DNA of 64,000 nucleotides from Diaporthe sp. PMI_573 (taxonomy: Eukaryota > Ascomycota > Sordariomycetes > Diaporthales > Diaporthaceae), in the NCBI GenBank assembly GCA_021399435.1, contig JAJTUP010000041.1:186001-250000 (forward strand), given 5' to 3'. The position numbers were made by a program, and so were the translations under genes. Under the pieces are notes generated by a model. That model saw nothing but the letters and a program-made list of their open reading frames with translations, did not search any database and was not told the origin of the DNA. Below are positions 11,627 to 20,762 of this stretch, piece after piece (the stretch's first letter is position 1; the number at the start of each line of letters is the position of its first letter).

Positions 11627-12214
11627 GTCAGCTAACGTCGGCCGACCCAGCTTTTTCTGTCCGCCCACCCAGTACAAAAATTTGGCTGCACACACCACTA
11701 GAAAAAAGGTACCCTGCCAAGACAAAAAAAGCCTATATACTTAAGGCTACTTTGGCCCTCTGGCCCTTTGGCCCTCTAGCCCTCTAGCCCTCCAGCTCTC
11801 TGGCTTTCCGCCCACCCATTGGGCTTTCTGCCTATACCCTTTGGCCCTCTAGCCCTCTAGCTGCAGCACTCTCTAGCCTTCTGGCTCTCTAGCTTTAATT
11901 TAGCCCTCTGGCCCTCTAGCTCTCTAGCTAAAAGGTCAGAGGGCCAGAGGGCCAGAAGGCCAGAGGGCCAAAGAGCTAAAAAAAAAAAAAATAAAAAAAA
12001 AAAAACTATCTCTTTGTATTTTTAAGTACCGCCTAAATAGGAAAACAGCTTATCCTTATTACTGTGGGGTAGAGCTTCTTCTAATTAGTCAGAAAGATAC
12101 CTTTTTTCTGGTGGTACGTGCAGCTGTTTTTTTGTACTGGGTGGGCAGACAGTAAATGCTGGGTGGGCGGACGGAAAACCATGGGTGGGCGGACGTTGGC
12201 TGCGTTGGCTGGAC
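11627..12214. mobile_element. Non-autonomous inverted-repeat element (MITE-like), about 588 bp
   Basis: Long imperfect inverted arms face each other. Positions 11657-11712 pair with 12096-12151 (share CCGCCCACCCAGTAC and CTAGAAAAAAGGTA-like blocks), and the outer tips GTCAGCTAACG and CGTTGGCTGGAC also pair. The flanks on both sides read AAAG (11623-11626 and 12215-12218), a possible 4-bp target duplication. The interior (11750-11985) is a run of GGCCCTCTAG/GCCCTCT-type pyrimidine repeats followed by their complement GGCCAGAGGGCC, so it can fold into a hairpin, ending in an A-tract. There is no coding capacity. The superfamily is not assigned. Confidence 0.6.
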
Positions 12215-14165
12215 AAAGGTTATCTCCCTAAGCTGATCGTCTCCACTCACATGCTCCCTTACTTTGCCGAGATAATGGTCCTTTTCATTCGTACTTTCCA
12301 TCAAGTTGGGCGTGGTGTCGACACATGTGACGCCCTGGGTAGGCCCAAGGCAATTCCCTTTGTCCATCTTTGACTTTGTCGAGGAGCACGGGCGCACCTG
12401 GCACCGGTGAGGGCAAGTACTTGATGCCCAATAAAGGAGGGCATTCAGGCTACATTGAAGGGGACCTTTAACCATTGATTATCCATACTCGCTTTGACCT
12501 TCAGCTCCGAGCTATACCTTTCAAAGTACCAAGGTCTCACTGGCATGACTTATTGCATGTAGACAGGCGTTGACCAAGTCTCAAAAGTAAGTCGTCGTCA
12601 TCAGGTTTCCGATCGCTCAGCTTTTGTCGTAACAGCTCCACCGTATGGATCATCAATAAAATAAAAATACCTTCTCGATATCTTTCTCACGCCTCTTCTC
12701 ACCGACAAGTCTCGCACTCACCAGGGCCTCCCGTTTCTCCAAAATCCCCACTGGACACCAAGTCTTTCATTACAAAATGGTATCCGAGGTTCTAAAAGGG
12801 CTTTCAGCAATAATGACCGGCTTTGAGTCGCAGGGGTATGGAGACCACAAGAGACTGCGGTCATACCGAACTAGTCTAGTCCCCCCATCTGTGGTGAGGG
12901 AAATGAATTGGCATGAGCCGTCCGGCAGGACTGGGCTGATTAGGAAAGGAGCACAACAGCGCAGCGCAGAGCACAAAAAGCAACATCAGCATGGATGGGG
13001 AAGCTGAGGGATTGATAGCGTCCACGTTTTCCTAGGGTAGTTTGGGCCAAACGGGTCGACCGGTGGGCCTTCCCCCGGATGCTGATGCTGTGGGGTGGAT
13101 GCGAGAAAAGCAAACAATATTTGTTGATTTGATGCCCATCTCCCACACCAGCGTAATTGTACTTTCCCATTGACATGCACCGACAGAAGTACATAATGTA
13201 CTCTTCCGTTCTCTTGGTATTAACAGGCACACGTCTCAGCCACTGACGACGAGTGTCACACCCAAAACAAATGTTGCCTTTGAATCGATTCAAATTCTCG
13301 GCTACCCCATAAGAGGTCCCGTTCCCCCTTTTCCTTCACCCGCTGAACAATTTGTCTGCCACTCGCCGCTAAGCTTGTTCGATAGGCCTTCTATAGTTAG
13401 GATAAGAAAGACCCGTGTCTCCCCCGCAACTCGTGTTCGCAAAACATTGTGTCAGAATAGTGGCGGCGCCCCCCGCCACGTTTGCAATCGGCCAAAGCAT
13501 GTCCACGTAGTCGTAGTCGCCTGGGCAGTCCCTACTTTTCTCGACTGTGACAACCTAACATCATGATCGCCTCTCAGCTAGCCATATCCAGAGGGTCTAG
13601 GGGTATCTCGCAGGGGTTTGCCCATTCCCCGGTGCACCGCGTATGCACTCCATCTGGTCGGCTGGGGTGGCGCCTTGGTCGGCCTGCCAGGCAAGACAAG
13701 GGCTGACAGCCTACTTGCTGCTCAAGGTACTCAATCGAGTCCTCCGATGCGTCACAGTCTCCCCGAGACATAGAAATGCATCATTTCCAGAACAGAGTAT
13801 CGCATAGTGTGGAAACCAGACAGATATAACTGATTGTCTTTCTTGTACAGGCGACCAATCGGACAATGATAACGCCATACTAAACCAACCACGATGGAAG
13901 CCTCTCGAAGAAGTCTGACTGCGTGCATGGGTAACGGAAAAAAAAAGGAATGGTCATGGATTGCCAGGAAACTAGGCCGAAGCGAAGGAGCTGTATCACA
14001 ACATTGGGAGATTATGTTGAAGCAAAAAGATGACAACGGTGTGGATTAGTCTAGGGCTCTTGAGCTGATGTAGTAGTCACTGCATGTTGCCATTGTACCC
14101 TGTCTAGGCTCTGCACATGTGTGATGATCTCTGGGATCTACACGGCGACGAAGGGGTAGCACGAC
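12215..14165. other. Gene-poor stretch, nothing recognised
   Basis: About 2 kb without a supportable gene. Open frames on both strands are short and of mixed composition with no domain. No tRNA-like B box, repeat array or transposon end was noticed. Confidence 0.4.
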
Positions 14166-14171
14166 AGCACG

Positions 14172-14354
14172 GTGGGCGAAAGGACCGGCGACGAAGAACG
14201 TATCGACACGTTCTGGGCTGTCTTCTTCCTTGACCGCGTCATCTCGTCAGGGGCGGGTCGTCCTGTGACCCTTAAAGATGACGACTTCGAACTCCAACGC
14301 AAGGTTCATAGCTATTTCTTGGTGCGTTTTGTCTACGGGCGCAAGCCCGAGTAG
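14172..14354 (+). pseudogene. Fragment of a Zn2Cys6 factor middle-homology region (fungal_trans relic)
   Basis: The frame encodes DEERIDTFWAVFFLDRVISS followed by GAGRPVTLKDDDFEL. This closely fits the conserved block of fungal-specific transcription factors in which a Trp-Phe pair precedes a DR-x-ISSG-x-GRP motif. No zinc cluster precedes it, and in-frame TAG codons follow at about 14353 and 14378 while similar codon content continues. It is read as a dead fragment, not a gene. The stops could come from CAG-to-TAG changes, as repeat-induced mutation makes, but that is inference. Confidence 0.5.
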
Positions 14355-14359
14355 GCCGA

Positions 14360-14909
14360 GAAGAAGCACTATGTCGCCTAGTTCGAAAGCATCCATGCCG
14401 CTAAGGATGAAGGGTCTACGAGTTTTACATCGTCAAGGAGTATGTCCTCGCGATCCGAATATACTAGGTATCCGTAATACCGTCATTCTTCAATTCGTCT
14501 CCGATTTTGAAGAAAGTAATCGAGCAATAGCTTCTCAGCTCGATTTCAGAGACAAGTTACATTAGTAGGGAGACGGAATGCTCAATTTCAATATATTTAC
14601 TGCTATCATAGCACTGTGTCAAGGCCTGGTGACTTCTGCCTCGAAGCGTGAATGCCCATAGATATAACTTACGGCAACATAAGTTAGACCATGGGCTGGC
14701 TTGGGCACCTTTTCGAGCAGCAAAATCTTATTGATCTTTTCCTAGGCGTGTGATTCATGAAACCGAAGACAGTCAACATCCCCCCTGACCCTCTGCTTTC
14801 TAAATTGCAGTAAAGAGCAAACAACATATAGATTTTCGATTCTGAACCCGTTTTGTCCAACGTGCATAATTCATTCTGGATCCTTAACAATATCCGCCAC
14901 CAACAAGAG
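14360..14909. other. Intergenic, no gene seen
   Basis: It holds the tail of the transcription-factor relic and the 3' flank of the heptad-repeat hydrolase gene. Nothing else is recognised. Confidence 0.4.
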
Positions 14910-17150
14910 TTAAAGTCGGCCAGGCGTAGGCGTGTTTCCAGCGCAGGCAAACAACTCGGAATCCTCTTTGTTGACTCCATAGTCTTGCGCCTTGAGGCTG
15001 TACTGCGATCCGAATAGATGGCCAGTCCAAGTCTCGTTGATGAAGATCTTCTGCCTTTGGTAATCGTTCGAGTGCCCCAAAACCCCGAGTTGCGCCACAA
15101 AGTCTTTCCTGTTCGCGAAATGCTCTGTGTGGTCACAGTACTCATGTACCGCCCATGCTATACTTGGGTTCCCAAACGTGAAAACTCGAAGCCTTTGTTT
15201 CATGTTCGACAGTACCGTCTGGCTCGGTTCCTCAGCCAATTGTTCCAGCACCAGCCTCAAAATGAGACATCCTTGGGAGTGAGCAATTACAATAATTTTG
15301 GATTGCTCATTATTCCCCAGGACTGTGACCAACTGCTCTTTCAACTTGCGCTGAGCTTCAAGGCTGCTTTCAGTTCTTTTGATGAGACCTCGGATGAGAC
15401 CTTTCGGCCCTCCGTCACTATCTCGCTCGCCTGCGCACTCGATCAAGTCCCACATGATCCCCTCACTTCTGTTAAAGACGCCCTGTACCTTTCTCTTGAA
15501 GGTGTCTTCTAATTTGTCGCAAGCGAGACGCAGCCAATATGGCTCTCCAGCGATGCCATTCACAAAGAACCATGTCGCTTTTCCCTCGAAGTCGTATCCT
15601 TGTTTCTTGCTCTCCATGTCTCCATTGTCGGTATCAAGCTTTGTGTCCATTTTGAAACGGTCTAGACCCTCCCCCTGCCCGTCCTTCAGAACGACGACAA
15701 GGGATTTAGCCAGTCGTTGGAACTGACAAATCACAGCATGCCTGTTCATTGGCTTGTTCAGATCCAACTCATTGTATTTGTTGCGGTCCATCTCATCCTT
15801 GCTCGGCTTGTCATCCCTCGAATTGCCCATAGCATAGAGTTTTGCGGGTTCAACTAGGTCAATAAGGAATTCTGCCAAAATAGACCAGTTGCTCAAGATA
15901 TATTGTAGAGTCTCCCAGTTGGCGGCGTTGCTGAATACACCCTCGTATATAGCTGGTGCTTTTCCCAGGTACGGACGCATTGCCCAAAAAGTGCGTCGTG
16001 TAATCGCAAAGGCTGTGTTCCTAATCGCTTCATCATTCGCCTTCTGAAAGATGTCCGCGACATCCTTCAACAGCTCGTCTTCCGTGATCAGGCTCAACGC
16101 GCGAGACTTAGCTGCTGTGACCAAATCTCTTGCTGCGTTTTCGCTGCCTTCCTCAAAAATGTCCTTCGCAGTATTCAGAACGACGTCCTTGTCGGCCCAC
16201 TGCTTAAAGATATTCGCTGCTCCCTGGGTTGCTAGAGCCTTCCCAGCAATGATAGCATCTCCAGTCACGCCACCCGCGATGGTGGTGACATGGCCCGCGA
16301 TGGTGGTGACATGGCCCGCGATGTTTGCGAGATGTTCAGCGGCGTTGGCGGCACCTCCAGCAGCATCTCCGGCGATCTTGGCAGCTTCTCCGGCGATCTT
16401 GGCAGCTTCTCCCACAATAGTAGCAGCGCCTCCAGCAGCGACTCCAACAGCACCTCCGGCAACATCTCCTGTAATCTGGGCAGCTTGTGCGGCGATTTTG
16501 GCAGCGCCCTCCACAGCATCTTCAGTAGCGCCAGTAGCGATATTTTCTGCAATCTTGGCAGCTTCTCCAGCAATATTGGCGGCTGTGCTGGCGACATTAA
16601 TAGCACCTCCAATAGTACCTCCAGCAGCATCTCCGGCGATCTTGGCAGCTTCTCCGGCAATCTTGGCAGCTTCTCCCACGATAGTAGCAGCGCCGCCAAT
16701 AGCAACTCCAACAGTACCTTCGGCAACATCTCCTATAATCTTGGCAGCTTCTCCAGCAATGTTGGCTGCTATACTGGCGATATTGACAGCATCTCCGACT
16801 GCTGACACAGCATCTTTAGTAGCGCCAGTAGCGATATTTTCTGCAATCTTGGCAGCTTCTCCAGAAATGTTTTTGACTGCGCTGGCAATGTTGACAGCAC
16901 CACTAATAGCACCTCCGGCAGCATCTCCGGAGATCTTGGCGGCTTCTCCCACGATAGTAGCAGTGCCTCCAACAGCGACTCCAACAGCACCTCCGGCGAT
17001 ATTTCCTGCGATGTTGGCAGCTTCTCCAGCGATGTTGGCGGCTGCACTGGCGACGTTGACAGCATCTCCGACTGCTGTACCAATGCCCTGTTCAGCAATG
17101 CCGACGGCGTGTCGGGCAATATGCTCGAGGTGTTTGAGAAAATTGCTCAT
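14910..17150 (-). CDS. Ala/Gly heptad-array protein with C-terminal alpha/beta hydrolase, 746 aa, single exon
   Basis: The start at 17150 (MSNFLKHLEH) has AAA before the ATG; a longer frame to 17201 begins with TTG and is rejected. Residues 27-305 are almost entirely seven-residue units such as GEAAKIA, GDAAGGA and ANIAGEA, grouped in three blocks of about 91, 98 and 90 residues with no proline. Residues 306-520 are an ordinary helical linker. Residues about 525-720 form an alpha/beta hydrolase: FVNGIAGEPYW near its start, nucleophile Ser625 in IAHSQG, then Asp683 in NRKDF and His711 in TGHLF as the probable triad. The hydrolase part resembles a common fungal single-domain family of unknown substrate. 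The array could pack as an Ala-rich coiled coil or insert in membrane like a glycine zipper; this is inference. No signal peptide is seen. Confidence 0.85.
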   Translation of the reverse strand: MSNFLKHLEHIARHAVGIAEQGIGTAVGDAVNVASAAANIAGEAANIAGNIAGGAVGVAVGGTATIVGEAAKISGDAAGGAISGAVNIASAVKNISGEAAKIAENIATGATKDAVSAVGDAVNIASIAANIAGEAAKIIGDVAEGTVGVAIGGAATIVGEAAKIAGEAAKIAGDAAGGTIGGAINVASTAANIAGEAAKIAENIATGATEDAVEGAAKIAAQAAQITGDVAGGAVGVAAGGAATIVGEAAKIAGEAAKIAGDAAGGAANAAEHLANIAGHVTTIAGHVTTIAGGVTGDAIIAGKALATQGAANIFKQWADKDVVLNTAKDIFEEGSENAARDLVTAAKSRALSLITEDELLKDVADIFQKANDEAIRNTAFAITRRTFWAMRPYLGKAPAIYEGVFSNAANWETLQYILSNWSILAEFLIDLVEPAKLYAMGNSRDDKPSKDEMDRNKYNELDLNKPMNRHAVICQFQRLAKSLVVVLKDGQGEGLDRFKMDTKLDTDNGDMESKKQGYDFEGKATWFFVNGIAGEPYWLRLACDKLEDTFKRKVQGVFNRSEGIMWDLIECAGERDSDGGPKGLIRGLIKRTESSLEAQRKLKEQLVTVLGNNEQSKIIVIAHSQGCLILRLVLEQLAEEPSQTVLSNMKQRLRVFTFGNPSIAWAVHEYCDHTEHFANRKDFVAQLGVLGHSNDYQRQKIFINETWTGHLFGSQYSLKAQDYGVNKEDSELFACAGNTPTPGRL
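16236..17072 (-). repeat. 21-bp (heptad-coding) minisatellite in three super-units
   Basis: This is the DNA coding residues 27-305 of the hydrolase fusion. It is built of 21-bp units coding GEAAKIA-like heptads, with near-identical neighbours, for example the tandem GGCCCGCGATGGTGGTGACAT copies around 16276-16322. Three super-units of about 270-295 bp repeat the same order of heptads. Frame is kept throughout, which points to selection on the protein. Confidence 0.8.
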
Positions 17151-18006
17151 TTTTAAACGGTGAGGTTGGGCACGGTTTCTAACGACGAGAATGTACAACA
17201 AGTGGGTATTGAGTGCTCAAGAACAATACAGCGTCATTAAGAAGCCAATTCTTTTGACCTAATATCCTCCGCTATCCTTTGTCTAATTTAATTACACGGA
17301 CCTGTCACATGCCTAGATTTTGTTAATCAAATAATAATTTGGTCACCGGTACACAAAGCCATCTAATTATACCTATAAGTACTTCCAACTAGTCGAACTT
17401 TAAGTATCTATTTCTGCGTGTTATCCTCCAAGGGCCTAATGACGTAAACGAATTAGAAGGAGGTTGCGTAAATTTACTATCAGATCTAGGACTAACGGTT
17501 ATAATAGGCTCGCGAGAGTAGTAGCCAACCTATTAGATGCTTATCTTAGAAGGTGACTTCCATACGGTTCAAGCCTAGGAGGCGTCATACTTTACAGCAT
17601 AGAGTTATTTTGAGCCAGTCATATGAAAACTTGTGGACTCAGATGTGCACACGACCACATGCTTGGCTCTAAATGTTATGTCCGTAAAGCTTGGGTAGAG
17701 GTGCCGCTATCTAGGCCGAAAACATGTGAAAGCGGCCAAAAACATGTGAAAGCGTTCCCACGATAAGTGGTCCATTCGCCCTTGGAACAGGAAGCTCGGA
17801 GAAAGGGAAATGTACTCATACAGTCCACCCTTACATATACTCCATGTCAAGCCCAGGAAACCGCTATTGTGACGGGTACCCGTCTCCAGGGTAGCCATCG
17901 CAAACCCGTCGATTATTATGTAAGCAGCATTCAAAGTCGTATAGATTCTAATAAGGATTTAGGTAACGTAGATCCCTGCCCAGTTGTGCACCCGGTCTAG
18001 CTGCGC
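17151..18006. other. AT-rich intergenic stretch
   Basis: This is the promoter side of the hydrolase gene. It is AT-rich with many stops in all frames, and no gene or repeat family was recognised. Confidence 0.4.
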
Positions 18007-18421
18007 CAGAGTTGTGACAAGTTGAAACTACAAATTTACTACAAATTTTTAAGTCTCTTTAATTTATTAATATCTTAAATTAATTTAAAAGTAATATAGT
18101 AAACTACTAGTAGAATTATAATAATAATAAAATTATAAAGTTTTTCCAGGGTTAGGGGTACTAAAAGGGGTTAATTACAGGGGTATAAAATCTAAAGATT
18201 TTGAGACCTAAAACTACAAAAACTCATCTACTTCAACTCCTGTCAATACCCCTATATAATGACCCTAACCCTATAATATATATATTATTATATAGGTCTT
18301 TGATTACTCTATTACGTAAAAAAGAAAACAAAATCTAAAAAAAATATCTTTAGCATTAAAAACGTGTTAAAACATTTGTAGTTTTGTAGTAAATTTGTAG
18401 TTCCAATTTGTCACAACTCTG
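18007..18421. mobile_element. hAT-like MITE, 415 bp, with 8-bp target-site duplication
   Basis: Terminal inverted repeats of about 40 bp begin CAGAGTTGTGACAA at 18007 and end with the complement TTGTCACAACTCTG at 18421, with few mismatches. The octamer AGCTGCGC sits directly on both sides (17999-18006 and 18422-18429). An 8-bp duplication together with TIRs starting CAG is diagnostic of the hAT superfamily. The interior is very AT-rich and non-coding, so it would need a transposase in trans. Confidence 0.85.
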
Positions 18422-18468
18422 AGCTGCGCATTCCTTATCGCACCTTAAAGCTGGAAATCTAACTCTAT

Positions 18469-18488
18469 ACACACACACACACACACAC
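18469..18488. repeat. (AC)10 microsatellite
   Basis: Ten perfect AC dinucleotides between the hAT-like MITE and the pogo-like relic. Confidence 0.9.
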
Positions 18489-18489
18489 G

Positions 18490-18675
18490 TGTTAAATTTA
18501 CTATAGAACTTTATAATAACAAAGATAATGCCTGGAAAGAGTTTAGTAATTAGAAAAAAAGTCCTTATAGAGAAAACCTTGATTTTATAGGGGGTGGGTA
18601 TAGGCGCGTATACGCGTAAACGCGGGTGTGGGCCGGCCGAGAACGGGGGTGGGCCGAGATCCGGGCCGGGCACGT
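18490..18675 (-). mobile_element. Decayed 5' end of a pogo-like element related to the intact copy at 41.2 kb
   Basis: Read on the minus strand from 18677, the sequence follows the 5' end of the 41174-43023 element in order. It has a TA plus ACGTGCCCGGCCCGG tip, a GC-rich leader with CGCGTTTACGCGT, a TATA-like CCCCTATAAAATC, a leader matching CTTCTTCCAAGCATC, and the position of the start codon. The ATGAAG of the intact copy is ATAAAG here, and most differences in the leader are C-to-T or G-to-A. The match stops after about five codons. Confidence 0.7.
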
Positions 18676-18791
18676 TATAGTTAGAACCGGGGTTTGTAAA
18701 CACTTGTCAGCTAGGAACCACCCTACTTGGCCACTCGCAATGCAACGCGACGCGATGTGCTGCATTGGGCCTCTTCCTCTTCGTTTCGATC

Positions 18792-20762
18792 ATGAGCGCC
18801 TCGGAGAACATCAACATAAGTGACAGCATCGGTGGACAAGGACCAAGTCCAGGGGAAGTTGAGCCATCTGCGAAACGACAGAGGATGACGACAGCGGCAG
18901 CAGCTGCCCCGTCTCGACCCACGCCTGGCTTCGATCGACCGTGTGACGTCTGCCGGAGACGCAAGCTGCGATGCGCCGGGGAACCTGGGAGCGACAAGTG
19001 CGTGCTGTGTGCTTTCCATCAACGCCCATGCACCTTTTTCGACCGGCCACAGGGTCGCAGCAGACGGCCTCAGCGCCGCAAGCAGCCCAGGCCCCATCTC
19101 GACACGGTCCTGACGGTCAATGATGAAGATGGAGAAGGCAATCCTCCAGCCGCTTGTTTACTCTCTCATGGTGATGGTGGCGAGGGCACGCTGCCGGGCG
19201 ACTGCACCAGTGGGGATGTGCACAAGGAAGCATCTGCGTCACCTGCTACACCAACAGCACAAGCGTCTTCGTCAACGCCAATCGAGTCACCGGCATCACT
19301 GCTGAACAGAACTCTGGGCCTGCACAAGACCACCAACTCTGTGTATGTAGGTGCCAGTTCGCTGCCGGAACCACGCCTTGTCAGCTGTCTTAGGGGTACA
19401 TCGCCTGCCCCTGAAGCTGAGGCACAGCACATCCGTTATCGTCGTATGGATGATTCAACAGTCTTCGTCCAGCGCCCAGACCAGTCCCCTGACGGTCAAC
19501 AAGAAGATGTCCTCGACGCTATCGAGGCCCTGGTCCGTCCGCACGGGCCCGCTCTCGTCAGTCTCTACTTCCGCATCATCCATCCTAGTTATCCCATCCT
19601 CCACAAGGGCGTCTTTCTCGAGAAGTATCAGCGGGGTTACAGGGAGTTCTCGCCCCCCCTCCTCGCTGCAGTCTACGCCCTCGCCACCGACTGGTGGGAA
19701 TATGACCTTGCGCTGGCTTCCAAGCAGAAGCCGCCTGTCGACCGCTTGGTCGCTACGGCGACAGAGGCCCTGACGTGGGCGATGGGACGGCCCAAGCTCT
19801 CTGCCGTCCAGGCTGGTCTCTTGCTCCTCCAGCGCTCGGGCGGCGACTCCTGGGTTCTGACCAGCCAGATGGTTGCCCTGTCAGAAGAGCTTGGCCTGCA
19901 CGTCGACTGCTCGCCCTGGGACATTCCTGACTGGGAAAAGGGCGTTCGTCGTCGCCTCGCATGGGCTGTCTTTATGCAGGACAAATGGGGTGCCCTGATC
20001 CACGGTCGCCCTTCTCACATCTCCGCACACCACTGGCAGACCCCACCCCTCCAGCTCAGCGACTTTCCCGAATCCGCTGCAGACGAGGACGACGCCGAAG
20101 TGAGCGCCGAGGTCGAGAAGGGCCGCCACCTCTTCATGCGCCTAGCTGAGCTGACCGAGATCATGTCCGAGGCCCATTCGACCATCTATACGCCGAGCCG
20201 ACTCACCCGTGAACGAGCTGAACATTCTGACGTGGTTGTCGGACTGCTGGACCAGGTCAAGCCCATCGCCCTGAGACTAAAACGCTGGGCAAGTACACTC
20301 CCCCCCGAGCTGGGGATGGATAGCGTAAAATCCCGTAAACTGTGCGCGAACGGCTACCTCCACCTGTCCTACTATGCCACCGAGATCATCATCCACCGCC
20401 ACATCATCCGGAGCCTGGCCTCGGGCCACCCAGACCACATCCGGAGCATCTGCCGCGACGCCGCCCGGACCAGGCTCGAGCACGCGATGGCCTTCGTGGA
20501 GAGGCTGCGCCCGGAGCACCTCCAGAGCTTCTGGTGGTTCGCCGCGCCAAAGAGCCTGGCCCTCATCGGCGTCTTCGCCGCGCTGCTGGCGGACACCAGC
20601 GCGGGCGGCGCCGAGGCTGCACTCTTCCGGCAGAAGCTCGACGACTTCCACTGGAGCTTGAAGGTCCGTTCCAAGGGGTCTCTCTCCATCACCGCCGCCG
20701 TCACTGAGATGGAAGACGCCTTGCTAGGCTTTGGTACATCTCACCCTCCGCATGCCGGGTGA
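18792..20762 (+). CDS. Zn2Cys6 transcription factor, DAL81/TamA-like, 656 aa, single exon
   Basis: Nuclear DNA-binding regulator. The true ATG is at 18792 (MSASENIN); the frame opens earlier only with TTG. The zinc cluster lies around residues 54-85 with CDVCRRRKLRC, then C and CVLCAFHQRPC, followed by a basic stretch. A middle-homology region (about 225-460) contains SLYFRIIHPSYPILH and LGLHVDCSPW. The C-terminal block FWWFAAPKSLALIGVFAALL, then DDFHWSLKVRSK, resembles the DAL81/TamA family as I remember it. That family acts as co-activator for urea, allantoin and GABA genes, so its presence 8 kb from the urea pair is suggestive. Assignment to that family rather than another fungal_trans clade is moderate. 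The start lies 117 bp from the decayed pogo end. Confidence 0.85.
   Translation: MSASENINISDSIGGQGPSPGEVEPSAKRQRMTTAAAAAPSRPTPGFDRPCDVCRRRKLRCAGEPGSDKCVLCAFHQRPCTFFDRPQGRSRRPQRRKQPRPHLDTVLTVNDEDGEGNPPAACLLSHGDGGEGTLPGDCTSGDVHKEASASPATPTAQASSSTPIESPASLLNRTLGLHKTTNSVYVGASSLPEPRLVSCLRGTSPAPEAEAQHIRYRRMDDSTVFVQRPDQSPDGQQEDVLDAIEALVRPHGPALVSLYFRIIHPSYPILHKGVFLEKYQRGYREFSPPLLAAVYALATDWWEYDLALASKQKPPVDRLVATATEALTWAMGRPKLSAVQAGLLLLQRSGGDSWVLTSQMVALSEELGLHVDCSPWDIPDWEKGVRRRLAWAVFMQDKWGALIHGRPSHISAHHWQTPPLQLSDFPESAADEDDAEVSAEVEKGRHLFMRLAELTEIMSEAHSTIYTPSRLTRERAEHSDVVVGLLDQVKPIALRLKRWASTLPPELGMDSVKSRKLCANGYLHLSYYATEIIIHRHIIRSLASGHPDHIRSICRDAARTRLEHAMAFVERLRPEHLQSFWWFAAPKSLALIGVFAALLADTSAGGAEAALFRQKLDDFHWSLKVRSKGSLSITAAVTEMEDALLGFGTSHPPHAG

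Noticed and set aside
12089..12475. A 128-codon minus-strand frame
   Set aside because: It reads through the inverted repeat and its GC-rich arm; it is a by-product of the element.
16051..17163. A 370-codon plus-strand open frame rich in Ala, Ser and Ile
   Set aside because: It is the mirror of the heptad array on the other strand. The regular repeat keeps several frames open. It lacks the hydrolase part and any start context.
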